A stretch of 64,000 nt of DNA, from positions 3,870,229 through 3,934,228 of the forward strand of contig NZ_LT607803.1 of the NCBI RefSeq assembly GCF_900090195.1, in the 5' to 3' direction. The translations under genes were made by a program, and so were the position numbers. Positions 47,879 to 55,406 of the stretch are shown in pieces; the first letter of the stretch is position 1, and every line of letters starts with the position of its first letter. The notes beneath the pieces were generated by a model. That model did not search any database. It was given only the letters and a program-made list of their open reading frames with translations, and was not told the DNA's origin. The stretch is from Variovorax sp. HW608 (GTDB lineage Bacteria; Pseudomonadota; Gammaproteobacteria; Burkholderiales; Burkholderiaceae_C).

Positions 47879-48880
47879 TCAGAAGGGCGGCGAGCCGGCG
47901 GCGGAGGCGGCGTTCTCGATCGGCACGGCGAAACCGATGCCGATGAAGGTGCGCTGCTGGGTGGGGTTGAGGATGGCGGTGACGATGCCGAGCACCTCGC
48001 CATCCATGTTGATGAGCGGACCGCCCGAATTGCCCGGATTGGCCGCGGCGTCGAACTGGATCAGGTTGCCGAGTTCCTGCTTGCCTTCGGGCGAGCGGAA
48101 CGAGCGGTTCAGCCCCGAGACCACGCCGGCCGACACCGAAGGCCCGATGCCGAAGGGAAAGCCGACGGCGACGACCTGGTCGCCCGGCTGGAGGTCGGCC
48201 GTCGAGCGCATCGTGGCGGGGATGAGGTCGTCGGGCAGCTTCTGCGCCTGCAGCACCGCGAGGTCGTTCTCGGGCTGCACGCCGGTGATCGTGGCCGGCG
48301 ACTCGAGGCCGTCGAAGAACGTCACCTTGATCGTTTCGGAGCCCGCGACCACATGCAGGTTGGTGAGGATGATTCCCTTGTCCACGATCACCACGCCGGT
48401 GCCGACGCCGCGCTCCACCTGTTGTCCGGGCGCTTCGTCGGTGGCCTCAGCGGGCTTGCCCTTGGCAAGATTGCGGCCGCGCTTCTCGACCTTGGCTTCG
48501 GGCGTGGTCTTCTCGGTGCCGTAGCCCACCACGCGCACCACCGAGGGCCGGATGATCTCCGCCGCCTTGGCCGCGGGCGAGGGCAGGGTGGTGGTGTGCA
48601 GGGTGCGCAGCACCGCCTGGTCGATGTCCTTCTGCGTGAGCTGGCGGTTGGCCTTCGGCCACATCACCGCACCGGTGGCGCCCATGCCGAGGACGAGCGC
48701 GAGCAGGAGTGCGAAGCTGCGGCGTCCGGGCTGCCAGCGCTGGGGCGCGGCGGCGGATTTGGCGGGTTGGGTTTGCGTCGTGTCGGGACCGTCCGACGCA
48801 TGCCGTGCGATCGTCGCGCCGGGTTCGGCCGCGCGGTGCGGCTCTCTGGGCGAGCGGCTGTAGAAACCAGGCCTGCGCAT
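47879..48880 (-). CDS. Membrane-anchored trypsin-like serine protease (DegP/HtrA-like, no PDZ)
   Basis: A 333-residue protein. A cytoplasmic N-terminal stretch of about 50 residues is followed by one helix (RSFALLLALVLGMGATGAVMW), so the protease domain is periplasmic. The catalytic triad is H176 (ILTNLHVV), D206 (ENDLAVL) and S285 (NPGNSGGPL), with AVGFPFGIG nearby. There is no PDZ domain, unlike DegP and DegS. A perfect GGAGGT site precedes the ATG at 48880. It lies upstream of moxR on the same strand and divergent from tatD. Confidence 0.9.
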   Translation of the reverse strand: MRRPGFYSRSPREPHRAAEPGATIARHASDGPDTTQTQPAKSAAAPQRWQPGRRSFALLLALVLGMGATGAVMWPKANRQLTQKDIDQAVLRTLHTTTLPSPAAKAAEIIRPSVVRVVGYGTEKTTPEAKVEKRGRNLAKGKPAEATDEAPGQQVERGVGTGVVIVDKGIILTNLHVVAGSETIKVTFFDGLESPATITGVQPENDLAVLQAQKLPDDLIPATMRSTADLQPGDQVVAVGFPFGIGPSVSAGVVSGLNRSFRSPEGKQELGNLIQFDAAANPGNSGGPLINMDGEVLGIVTAILNPTQQRTFIGIGFAVPIENAASAAGSPPF

Positions 48881-48967
48881 CGGGCACCTCCGGCAAAAGA
48901 GAACGCTTGAGGGGGCACGGTAGCACGCTTTCCACAGGTCTGCATGCCCTTCGGGCATGATCGCGAG

Positions 48968-49828
48968 ATGGCTGTCTTCGTCGATACCCACTGCCATCTC
49001 GACGCGCCCGAATTCGGCGCTGAAATGCCCCTGATCAGGGCGCGCGCGGCGCGCCTCGGCGTCGGTCTCTGCGTGATTCCCGCAGTGGCCGCCTTCAACT
49101 TCGCCGCCGTGCGGGAACTGGCGCATCTTCAGGGCGACGCCTATGCGCTCGGCATCCACCCGATGTGCACGGGGCAGGCGCTGGATGAGCATCTGGACGC
49201 GCTCGATGCCGAACTGCAGCGCCGGCGTGACGACCCGCGGCTGGTCGCGGTCGGCGAGATCGGGCTCGACTTCTTCGTCCCGGGACTCGACCCGGACCGG
49301 CAGGCAGCGTTCTTCCACACCCAACTGCAGCTCGCGCGCAAGCACGAACTGCCGGTGATCATTCATGTGCGCCGCTCGGTGGACAAGGTGCTCAAGCACC
49401 TGCGGCAGGTCGCGCCCGGCGAACGTTGGCACGGCATCGCGCACGCTTTCAACGGCAGCGAGCAACAGGCGCGGGCGTGCATCGATCTCGGGCTCAAGCT
49501 GGGCTTCGGCGGCGCGGTGACCTTCGAGCGGGCCCTGCAACTGCGCCGGCTGGCTTCGATCCTGCCGCTGGAGGCGATCGTCATGGAGACCGATGCGCCC
49601 GACATCCAGCCGCAGTGGATCTATCGCTCGCAGGCCCAGCGCGACGCGGGCGAGCCGCAGGGGCGCAACGAGCCTGGCGAACTGCCGCGCATCGCCGAAG
49701 TGGTGGCCGACTTGCGCGGCATGTCGGTGGAGGCGCTGGCCGAAGCGACCACCCGCAATGCCGTGGCGGCGCTGCCGCGTCTGTCTTCGCTGATCGGCGC
49801 GTCGGCGGCGATGCTGCGCACCGCGTAG
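48968..49828 (+). CDS. tatD: TatD-family metal-dependent hydrolase
   Basis: A 286-residue TIM-barrel DNase/hydrolase. THCHLD (H8, H10) starts the metal site, VGEIGLDFF holds the bridging glutamate, PVIIHVRRS and IAHAFNGS give the two later histidines, and METDAPDIQPQW holds the last aspartate. TatD proteins are Mg-dependent 3'-5' exonucleases; the name is historical and not about Tat export here. The ATG at 48968 opens the conserved start. Confidence 0.93.
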   Translation: MAVFVDTHCHLDAPEFGAEMPLIRARAARLGVGLCVIPAVAAFNFAAVRELAHLQGDAYALGIHPMCTGQALDEHLDALDAELQRRRDDPRLVAVGEIGLDFFVPGLDPDRQAAFFHTQLQLARKHELPVIIHVRRSVDKVLKHLRQVAPGERWHGIAHAFNGSEQQARACIDLGLKLGFGGAVTFERALQLRRLASILPLEAIVMETDAPDIQPQWIYRSQAQRDAGEPQGRNEPGELPRIAEVVADLRGMSVEALAEATTRNAVAALPRLSSLIGASAAMLRTA

Positions 49829-49943
49829 GCCGAGCGCTCGACTTGCGCGCCAGCGGCCCGGGCGTGGGTTTTCGGTGTCATCCTCGGGTTCTGCACAGTC
49901 GTTGCGTGCATATGTGCTTCAACCTATCAAGGAGCTTTGCAAG

Positions 49944-50384
49944 ATGATCAAGACTTCCATCCGGATCCTTCCCGCCGCGTTGGCACTCGCCGTCGCATCG
50001 GTTGCGTCGGTCGCTCTACCGGCCATGGCGCAGAACACCGCCGCGCCCTCGACGACCGAAAAGGTGGAAAACGCCGGCAAGGAGACCTGGGACGCGACCA
50101 AGAGCGGCAGCAAGAAGGCAGCGAAGGCGACCGAACACACCGGCGAAAAGGCCTGGGATGCCACGAAGAGCGGCAGCGAAAAGGCCTGGGACGCCACCAA
50201 GAGCGGCAGCAAGAAGGCCTGGGACGCCACCAAGCACGGGGCGCATGCGACCGGCAAGGCCGTCGGCGACGCGGGCGGCGCGGCCGCAGACGCCACGCGC
50301 AAGGCCGGCGACAAGATCGGTGAGCAGATCCCTGGCACCGAGCAGCACGACGCGAAGGTCAAGCAGGAAGCGAAGAAGCCCTGA
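49944..50384 (+). CDS. Secreted helical repeat protein (146 aa)
   Basis: A signal peptide (ALALAVASVASVALPAMAQ) is followed by 11-residue repeats of the form AWDATKSGSKK: ETWDATKSGSK, AWDATKSGSEK, AWDATKSGSKK and AWDATKHGAHA, then degenerate units (AVGDAGGAAADATRKAGD). The 11-residue period with Ala/Lys/Thr resembles LEA-like or apolipoprotein-like amphipathic helices, seen in stress and desiccation proteins; that role is inferred. AAGGAG is positioned before the ATG, and a terminator follows at 50407, so it is monocistronic. Confidence 0.8.
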   Translation: MIKTSIRILPAALALAVASVASVALPAMAQNTAAPSTTEKVENAGKETWDATKSGSKKAAKATEHTGEKAWDATKSGSEKAWDATKSGSKKAWDATKHGAHATGKAVGDAGGAAADATRKAGDKIGEQIPGTEQHDAKVKQEAKKP

Positions 50385-50406
50385 GTTCCTCGCGCCGGAA
50401 TGAAAG

Positions 50407-50437
50407 AAACCCGCCGGAAGGCGGGTTTCGCGTTTTT
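50407..50437 (+). terminator. Rho-independent terminator of the repeat-protein gene
   Basis: A perfect stem AAACCCGCC/GGCGGGTTT with a GGAA loop, followed by CGCGTTTTT. Seven bases further is the end of the convergent MscS gene. Confidence 0.88.
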
Positions 50438-50443
50438 CGGGCC

Positions 50444-51268
50444 TCAGGCCGGCTTCGTGAGGTGGCGCTGCACCAGCGGCGTCTCCGGCGTCGGGTAGCC
50501 GGCTGCGCCGAAGGTCTTGACGATCGCGCGATGGGTGTCGAAGTACACCTGCCAGTAATGGTCCGTGTGCGTGTAGGGCCGCACCGCGAGCAGCGGGCCT
50601 TCGGCGGTGAACTGCAGGATCTCGACGTCCGGCGGCTGCTCCTTCGAGACGTTGGGGATCTCGCTCAGCGCGGCCTTGAGCCGCTGGATGGCGTCGCCGA
50701 CGTCCACGCCGTTGGCGATCTTGGCCGTGACGTCGACGCGCCGCCACTGCAAGGTGCTGAAATTCTGGATCGTCTCGGACAGCACCTTGTTGTTGCCGAC
50801 GGTCACGACGGTGTTGTCGGGCGAGACGAGCGTGGTGCCGAAGAGGCCGAGCTCCCTGACGGTGCCGGTCACGCCGCCGCCGACGGTGACGAAGTCACCC
50901 ACGCGATACGGCCGCAGCACCTGCAGGAACACGCCGGCCGCGAAGTGCGTGAGCAATCCGCCCCAGGCGGTGCCGATCGCCAGGCCCGCGCCGGCCAGCA
51001 GCACCGCGAAGGAGGTGGTTCGGATGCCGAACATGTCGAGGATCGCGAGGACGAGGACGATGTTGAGGATCACGCCGAGGATCGAGACCAGGTAGTTGCT
51101 CAGCGTCGGATCCATGCGCTTGCCGCGCTCGATGGCCTTGCCGACGAGCCTCTGGGCCAGGCCGATCAGCCAGCGGCCGATGACCCAGGCGATCAGGGCG
51201 CCGATCACTTTCAGGCCAAAATCGACGCCTTGCGTCGTAATGAACGTCCAGATCGCTTCCGTATTCAA
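50444..51268 (-). CDS. Small-conductance mechanosensitive channel (MscS family)
   Basis: A 274-residue channel. Three N-terminal helices end in the pore-lining helix LLAGAGLAIGTAWGGLLTHF, in which glycine and alanine alternate as in E. coli MscS TM3. The beta domain follows (RPYRVGDFVTVGGGVTGTV and PDNTVVTVGNNKVL), then the cytoplasmic cage (VDVTAKIANGVDVGDAIQRL). It would protect against hypoosmotic shock. The start lies divergent from the DNA glycosylase, with 47 bases between. Confidence 0.93.
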   Translation of the reverse strand: MNTEAIWTFITTQGVDFGLKVIGALIAWVIGRWLIGLAQRLVGKAIERGKRMDPTLSNYLVSILGVILNIVLVLAILDMFGIRTTSFAVLLAGAGLAIGTAWGGLLTHFAAGVFLQVLRPYRVGDFVTVGGGVTGTVRELGLFGTTLVSPDNTVVTVGNNKVLSETIQNFSTLQWRRVDVTAKIANGVDVGDAIQRLKAALSEIPNVSKEQPPDVEILQFTAEGPLLAVRPYTHTDHYWQVYFDTHRAIVKTFGAAGYPTPETPLVQRHLTKPA

Positions 51269-51315
51269 GTTCTTCTCCTCACAGGTGCCAGCGATTCACA
51301 CCACCGGCAAGCGTC

Positions 51316-51849
51316 ATGGATAAGCCAGCTTCGCGCCCAGGCGACGCGGACGCCGTGCTCACGGGCCTCGCACCGATCGTGTCCGACAACACCGCCTTGT
51401 TGATCCTCGGCAGTTTCCCGGGTGCACGATCGATCACGGAGCAGCGGTATTATGCGCACCCGCAGAATCATTTCTGGAAAATTTTGCAGGCCCTGTGGCC
51501 CGCAAATCCGCTCCCGGCGGGCGATGACAGCTATCAAAAGCGTAGCAAGTGGCTGCTCGACCGGGGCTTGGGCGTGTGGGACGTCTACGCCAGCTGCCGG
51601 CGCGAAGGCAGCCTCGATACGGCGATCCGCGATGCGGTCGTCAACGACATCGCCGGCCTTCGTCTGCCCGGGCTGAGCGCCATCGCGCACAACGGCGGCG
51701 AGAGCTTCCGGCACGCCAGGCACACGCGCACGCTGGGCGTGCCGGTCCATCGGCTGCCTTCGTCGAGCCCGGCCAACGCATCGTGGAGTTTCGAGCGCAA
51801 GGTTGCGGCCTGGCGCGAAGTGTTTGAAAGGTATCTGGACATTCCATGA
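51316..51849 (+). CDS. DNA-deoxyinosine (hypoxanthine-DNA) glycosylase, UDG family 6
   Basis: A 177-residue glycosylase. LILGSFPGARSITEQRYYA and HPQNHFW make the family 6 signature, with the active-site asparagine in the HPQNHFW segment, and the late motif LPSSSPANA matches the family's LPSTSPAN. It removes hypoxanthine (deaminated adenine) from DNA. An ATG codon of the next gene overlaps its stop (ATGA). RdgB at 8882 prevents the same lesion at the nucleotide level. Confidence 0.88.
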   Translation: MDKPASRPGDADAVLTGLAPIVSDNTALLILGSFPGARSITEQRYYAHPQNHFWKILQALWPANPLPAGDDSYQKRSKWLLDRGLGVWDVYASCRREGSLDTAIRDAVVNDIAGLRLPGLSAIAHNGGESFRHARHTRTLGVPVHRLPSSSPANASWSFERKVAAWREVFERYLDIP

Positions 51850-52589
51850 AGGCTTCCCTCCCCGAGGTCAACTTCTCCGATTGGGGAGATGTGCGCTACC
51901 TGCACCTGGGCACGGAATGGGTGCAGGGCTCGATGAAGCTCGATGCGCCCTTCGAGATCGAGCTCGAATACGTGCAGCGCATGATGGCGTGGCTGCTCTT
52001 CGTCGATCCCGCCGAGGTCTCGAAGCGCCATGCGATGCAGCTCGGGCTGGGCGCCGCGAGCCTGACGAAGTTCTGCCGCAAGCAGCTCCGCATGCGCACC
52101 ACCGCGATCGAGCTCAATCCGCAGGTTGTCGCGGCCTGCCGGGGCTGGTTCAAGCTGCCGGCGGACGATGCGAAGCTGCAGGTCGTGGTCGCCGATGCGG
52201 CCACCGAGATCCGCAAGCCGCAATGGCTCGGCACGGTGGATGCGCTGCAGGTCGATCTCTACGACCACGAGGCGGCCGCGCCGGTGCTCGACAGCGAGGA
52301 TTTCTATTCCGACTGCCGCGGCCTCCTGACCGAGGACGGGTGCATGACGGTCAACCTCTTCGGCCGTTCGTCGAGCTACGAGCGCAGCCTCGCGAAGATC
52401 GTCGCGGCCTTCGGCGAGGAAGCGGTGTGGGCCTTCAAGCCGACGCGCGAAGGCAACACGATCGTGCTGGCGCAGCGCGAAGCCAGCCGGCCGAAACGGC
52501 CCGTGCTTGCCGACCGTGCGCAAACCATCCAGACTCGCTGGAGTTTGCCCGCCCCCAAATGGCTGCGCGTCTTCAAGCCCGTGGCTTGA
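51846..52589 (+). CDS. Spermidine synthase-like methyltransferase-fold protein
   Basis: A 247-residue Rossmann-fold protein of the spermidine/spermine synthase group. QLGLGAASLTKFC is the nucleotide-binding loop, TTAIELNPQVVAACRGWF the acidic strand, VVVADAATEIRKP and ALQVDLYDHEAAAPVLDSEDFY the active-site aspartates region. The N-terminal beta domain of true spermidine synthases is shortened, so the substrate is uncertain. Its ATG overlaps the glycosylase stop, and the two are co-translated. A lone GspE ATPase follows after 20 bases. Confidence 0.82.
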   Translation: MKASLPEVNFSDWGDVRYLHLGTEWVQGSMKLDAPFEIELEYVQRMMAWLLFVDPAEVSKRHAMQLGLGAASLTKFCRKQLRMRTTAIELNPQVVAACRGWFKLPADDAKLQVVVADAATEIRKPQWLGTVDALQVDLYDHEAAAPVLDSEDFYSDCRGLLTEDGCMTVNLFGRSSSYERSLAKIVAAFGEEAVWAFKPTREGNTIVLAQREASRPKRPVLADRAQTIQTRWSLPAPKWLRVFKPVA

Positions 52590-52609
52590 GCGCGTCCAGG
52601 CTTGCCTCC

Positions 52610-54394
52610 ATGAATGCTGTGACCTTGCCCTCTTCAGAATCCCGTTACGAGGGGCCGCTCGACCTGCGGCACCTCATCGAGTGGCTCGCCCGGGATGGCC
52701 TGATCTCGCCGCACGAAGCCAAGCGAACGCTCGCGCGCTGCGCCCAGGCCGTGAGCCGCCAGCCGCCGCTGGTGCGTCTCGCGAGCGTCGCGATGACGCG
52801 CGAAAGCGACGGCAAGCCGCTCGATCTGGAGATGCTGACCCAATGGCTCGCCGGCCGGGCCGGACTCGCGTACCTGCGCATCGATCCGCTCAAGGTCGAC
52901 GTGGGCAAGGTCGCCGACACCATGAGCGCGGCCTATGCCGAGCGGCACAAGGTGCTGCCGGTGCAGGTGACGCCGAGCGAGGTGGTGATCGCCACCTCGG
53001 AGCCGTTCCTCACGGACTGGATCTCCGAAGTCGAGCGGCAGGCGCGCCGCTCGGTGCGGCGCGTGGTCGCGAATCCGGCCGACATCCAGCGCTATACGGC
53101 GGAGTTCTTCGCGCTCGCGAAATCGGTCCGTGCGGCGCAGAAGGCGGGCTCCAGCGCGGGCAGCGCGAGCTTCGAGCAGCTGGTGGAACTGGGCAAGTCC
53201 AACAAGCAGCTCGACGCCAACGACCAGAGCGTGGTGCAGGTGGTGGACTGGCTCTGGCAATACGCCTTCGACCAGCGCGCGAGCGACATCCATCTCGAAC
53301 CGCGCCGCGACCAGGGCGTGATCCGCTTCCGCATCGACGGCGTGCTGCACCCGGCCTACCAGATGCCGATGGGCGTGATGAACGCGATGGTCTCGCGCAT
53401 CAAGCTGCTCGGCCGCATGGACGTGGTCGAGAAGCGCCGCCCGCTCGACGGCCGCATCAAGACCCGCAACATGCGCGGCGAGGAAATCGAAATGCGGCTC
53501 TCCACGCTGCCCACCGCCTTCGGCGAAAAGATGGTGATGCGGATCTTCGATCCGGACACCGCGGTCAAGGACCTCGATGCGCTGGGCTTCGCGCAGCACG
53601 ACGCGAAGCGCTGGGAGCAGCTCGTGACGCGGCCGCACGGCATCATCCTCGTGACCGGCCCGACCGGCTCGGGCAAGACCACCACGCTCTACTCCACGCT
53701 CAAGCGCGTGGCGACCGAGGAAGTCAACGTCAGCACGGTGGAGGACCCGATCGAGATGATCGAGCCCTCGTTCAACCAGACCCAGGTGCAGCCGCAGCTC
53801 GACTTCGGCTTCACCGAGGGCCTGCGCGCGCTGATGCGGCAGGACCCGGACATCATCATGGTGGGCGAAATCCGCGACCTCGCCACGGCCGAAATGGCGG
53901 TGCAGGCGGCGCTGACCGGCCACCTCGTGTTCAGCACCTTGCACACCAACGATGCGCCGAGCGCGATCACGCGGCTGATGGAGCTCGGCGTGCCGTCCTA
54001 CCTCATCAACGCGGTGATGCTCGGCGTGCTGGCCCAGCGCCTGGTGCGCACGCTGTGTCCGCACTGCAAGGCGCCCGACGAATCGGTCACGCGCGAGAAG
54101 CTGGCGGAGTTCGTCGCGCCGTGGCAGATCAGCGGCTCGGTGCGCGCCTATCGGCCGGTCGGGTGCGTGGACTGCCGCATGACGGGCTACATGGGCCGCA
54201 TGGGCCTGTACGAACTGCTCACCGTGACCGAGGCCTTCAAGGGCGAAGTCACCAAGGAGCCGAGCATGGCGCCCCTCCGAAGGCAGGCCGTGGCCGACGG
54301 CATGCGGCCGCTGCGGCTGGCCGGCGCGCTGCGGATCGCCGAAGGGCTGACCACCATCGAGGAAGTGCTGAGCGCGACGCCGCCGCTCGAATAG
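52610..54394 (+). CDS. GspE/PilB-type secretion or pilus ATPase
   Basis: A 594-residue ATPase. Residues 1-200 are a GspE/PilB N-terminal domain (LIEWLARDGLISPHEAKRTL, PLKVDVGKVADTMSAAYA). The catalytic part has ASDIHLEPRRDQGVIRFRID, Walker A GPTGSGKT (350-357), the Asp box VEDPIEMIEP, Walker B MVGEIRDLATAEMA and the His box TLHTNDAPSAI. The zinc motif is CPHC plus CVDC. No pilin, secretin or inner-membrane platform gene is nearby, so its partners are elsewhere. Confidence 0.93.
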   Translation: MNAVTLPSSESRYEGPLDLRHLIEWLARDGLISPHEAKRTLARCAQAVSRQPPLVRLASVAMTRESDGKPLDLEMLTQWLAGRAGLAYLRIDPLKVDVGKVADTMSAAYAERHKVLPVQVTPSEVVIATSEPFLTDWISEVERQARRSVRRVVANPADIQRYTAEFFALAKSVRAAQKAGSSAGSASFEQLVELGKSNKQLDANDQSVVQVVDWLWQYAFDQRASDIHLEPRRDQGVIRFRIDGVLHPAYQMPMGVMNAMVSRIKLLGRMDVVEKRRPLDGRIKTRNMRGEEIEMRLSTLPTAFGEKMVMRIFDPDTAVKDLDALGFAQHDAKRWEQLVTRPHGIILVTGPTGSGKTTTLYSTLKRVATEEVNVSTVEDPIEMIEPSFNQTQVQPQLDFGFTEGLRALMRQDPDIIMVGEIRDLATAEMAVQAALTGHLVFSTLHTNDAPSAITRLMELGVPSYLINAVMLGVLAQRLVRTLCPHCKAPDESVTREKLAEFVAPWQISGSVRAYRPVGCVDCRMTGYMGRMGLYELLTVTEAFKGEVTKEPSMAPLRRQAVADGMRPLRLAGALRIAEGLTTIEEVLSATPPLE

Positions 54395-54534
54395 CGGGCG
54401 CGGGCCCGGCTCAGCGGGCCGGAAAAAGGAAGAATTTCACGGTCGATGCGGTTAGCAACATCGGCTTTTTGGATGATTCCCAGGTGCCCCCGCCTGTCGC
54501 ACAGTCGAGCCTACCGACAACTCAGGAGAACGAC

Positions 54535-54693
54535 ATGGACTCTGAGGTTCTCACGATTGGCGCACTGGCACTGCTCGTTGCGGGTGGCTGGTTGATCGAC
54601 CTTCTGAACCACCGCGAGGAGTCCCGATTGAGCCGCTCCATGATCCGCCACATCAAGAAATCGGCGGACACCTTTCACGGCGTGCGGCACTGA
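54535..54693 (+). CDS. Small membrane protein (52 aa)
   Basis: MDSEVLTIGALALLVAGGWL starts a single hydrophobic helix followed by a hydrophilic, basic tail (RLSRSMIRHIKKSADTFHG). CAGGAGA at 54523-54529 gives good ribosome spacing. One-helix inner-membrane proteins of this size occur as regulatory or structural peptides; no family was recognised. The next gene begins after two GC-rich hairpins. Confidence 0.65.
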   Translation: MDSEVLTIGALALLVAGGWLIDLLNHREESRLSRSMIRHIKKSADTFHGVRH

Positions 54694-54869
54694 CGGATCG
54701 CGGCGGCCGTCCGGCCGCCGATCCGGTCCGCGCGGTGCGCGGACCTGCTTCCCACCGTCTTCACCTCTTCCACGAGCACCCCATCACACGACGAACCTGA
54801 GGCCACGGGCCAGGGATAACCCTCGATTCCCGGTAGGTGGAATCCACATCGACCTGACTTTTGGCTGAC

Positions 54870-54899
54870 TCCACAATTCGCGATCGAATTATTCGTGGA
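54870..54899 (+). promoter_or_regulatory. Stem-loop covering the tctB ribosome-binding site
   Basis: Outer arms TCCAC/GTGGA enclose AATTCG-CGAT-CGAATT. The right outer arm contains the GGAG of the tctB ribosome-binding site, nine bases before the GTG start at 54908. The base pairing could lower translation. The inner palindrome may also be a protein site. Confidence 0.45.
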
Positions 54900-54907
54900 G
54901 ACTGTTC

Positions 54908-55396
54908 GTGAAAATCAAGAGTCAGAAAGACTTCTTCGCGGGGGTGATGTTCGCCGTCGTCGGAGTGGCCTTCGCCTGGGGTGCCACGACGTACAGCGTC
55001 GGCACCGGCGCCCGCATGGGCCCGGGCTACTTCCCGCTGATGCTGGGCATCCTGATGGCCATCATCGGGCTCGGCGTCATGTTCACCGGCCTCTCGGTCG
55101 AGACCGAGGACGGCGAAAAGATCGGCCGCTGGGCCTGGAAGCAGGTCGCCTACATCCTCGGCGCCAACCTCGCCTTCGGCGTGCTGCTCGGCGGCCTGCC
55201 GAGCATCGGCGTGCCGGCGATGGGCATGATCGTCGCGATCTACGCGCTGGTGGTCATCGCCAGTCGCGCGGGAGAGCACTTCAACCTGAAGGACGTGCTC
55301 ATCCTTGCCACCGTGCTGGCGGGCGGCAGCTACGTCGCCTTCATCTGGGCGCTGAAGCTGCAGATCCAGGTCTGGCCTACCTTCATCACGGGCTGA
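54908..55396 (+). CDS. tctB: Tripartite tricarboxylate transporter small permease TctB
   Basis: A 162-residue protein with four hydrophobic helices: FFAGVMFAVVGVAFAWGAT, PLMLGILMAIIGLGVMFTG, VAYILGANLAFGVLLG and GMIVAIYALVVIASR/ILATVLAGGSYVAFIWAL. The GARMGPGYFPLMLG loop is the TctB signature. GTG start at 54908. It lies 10 bases before tctA. No periplasmic binding protein is in the same operon. Confidence 0.9.
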   Translation: MKIKSQKDFFAGVMFAVVGVAFAWGATTYSVGTGARMGPGYFPLMLGILMAIIGLGVMFTGLSVETEDGEKIGRWAWKQVAYILGANLAFGVLLGGLPSIGVPAMGMIVAIYALVVIASRAGEHFNLKDVLILATVLAGGSYVAFIWALKLQIQVWPTFITG

Positions 55397-55406
55397 GGAC
55401 GGCGCC

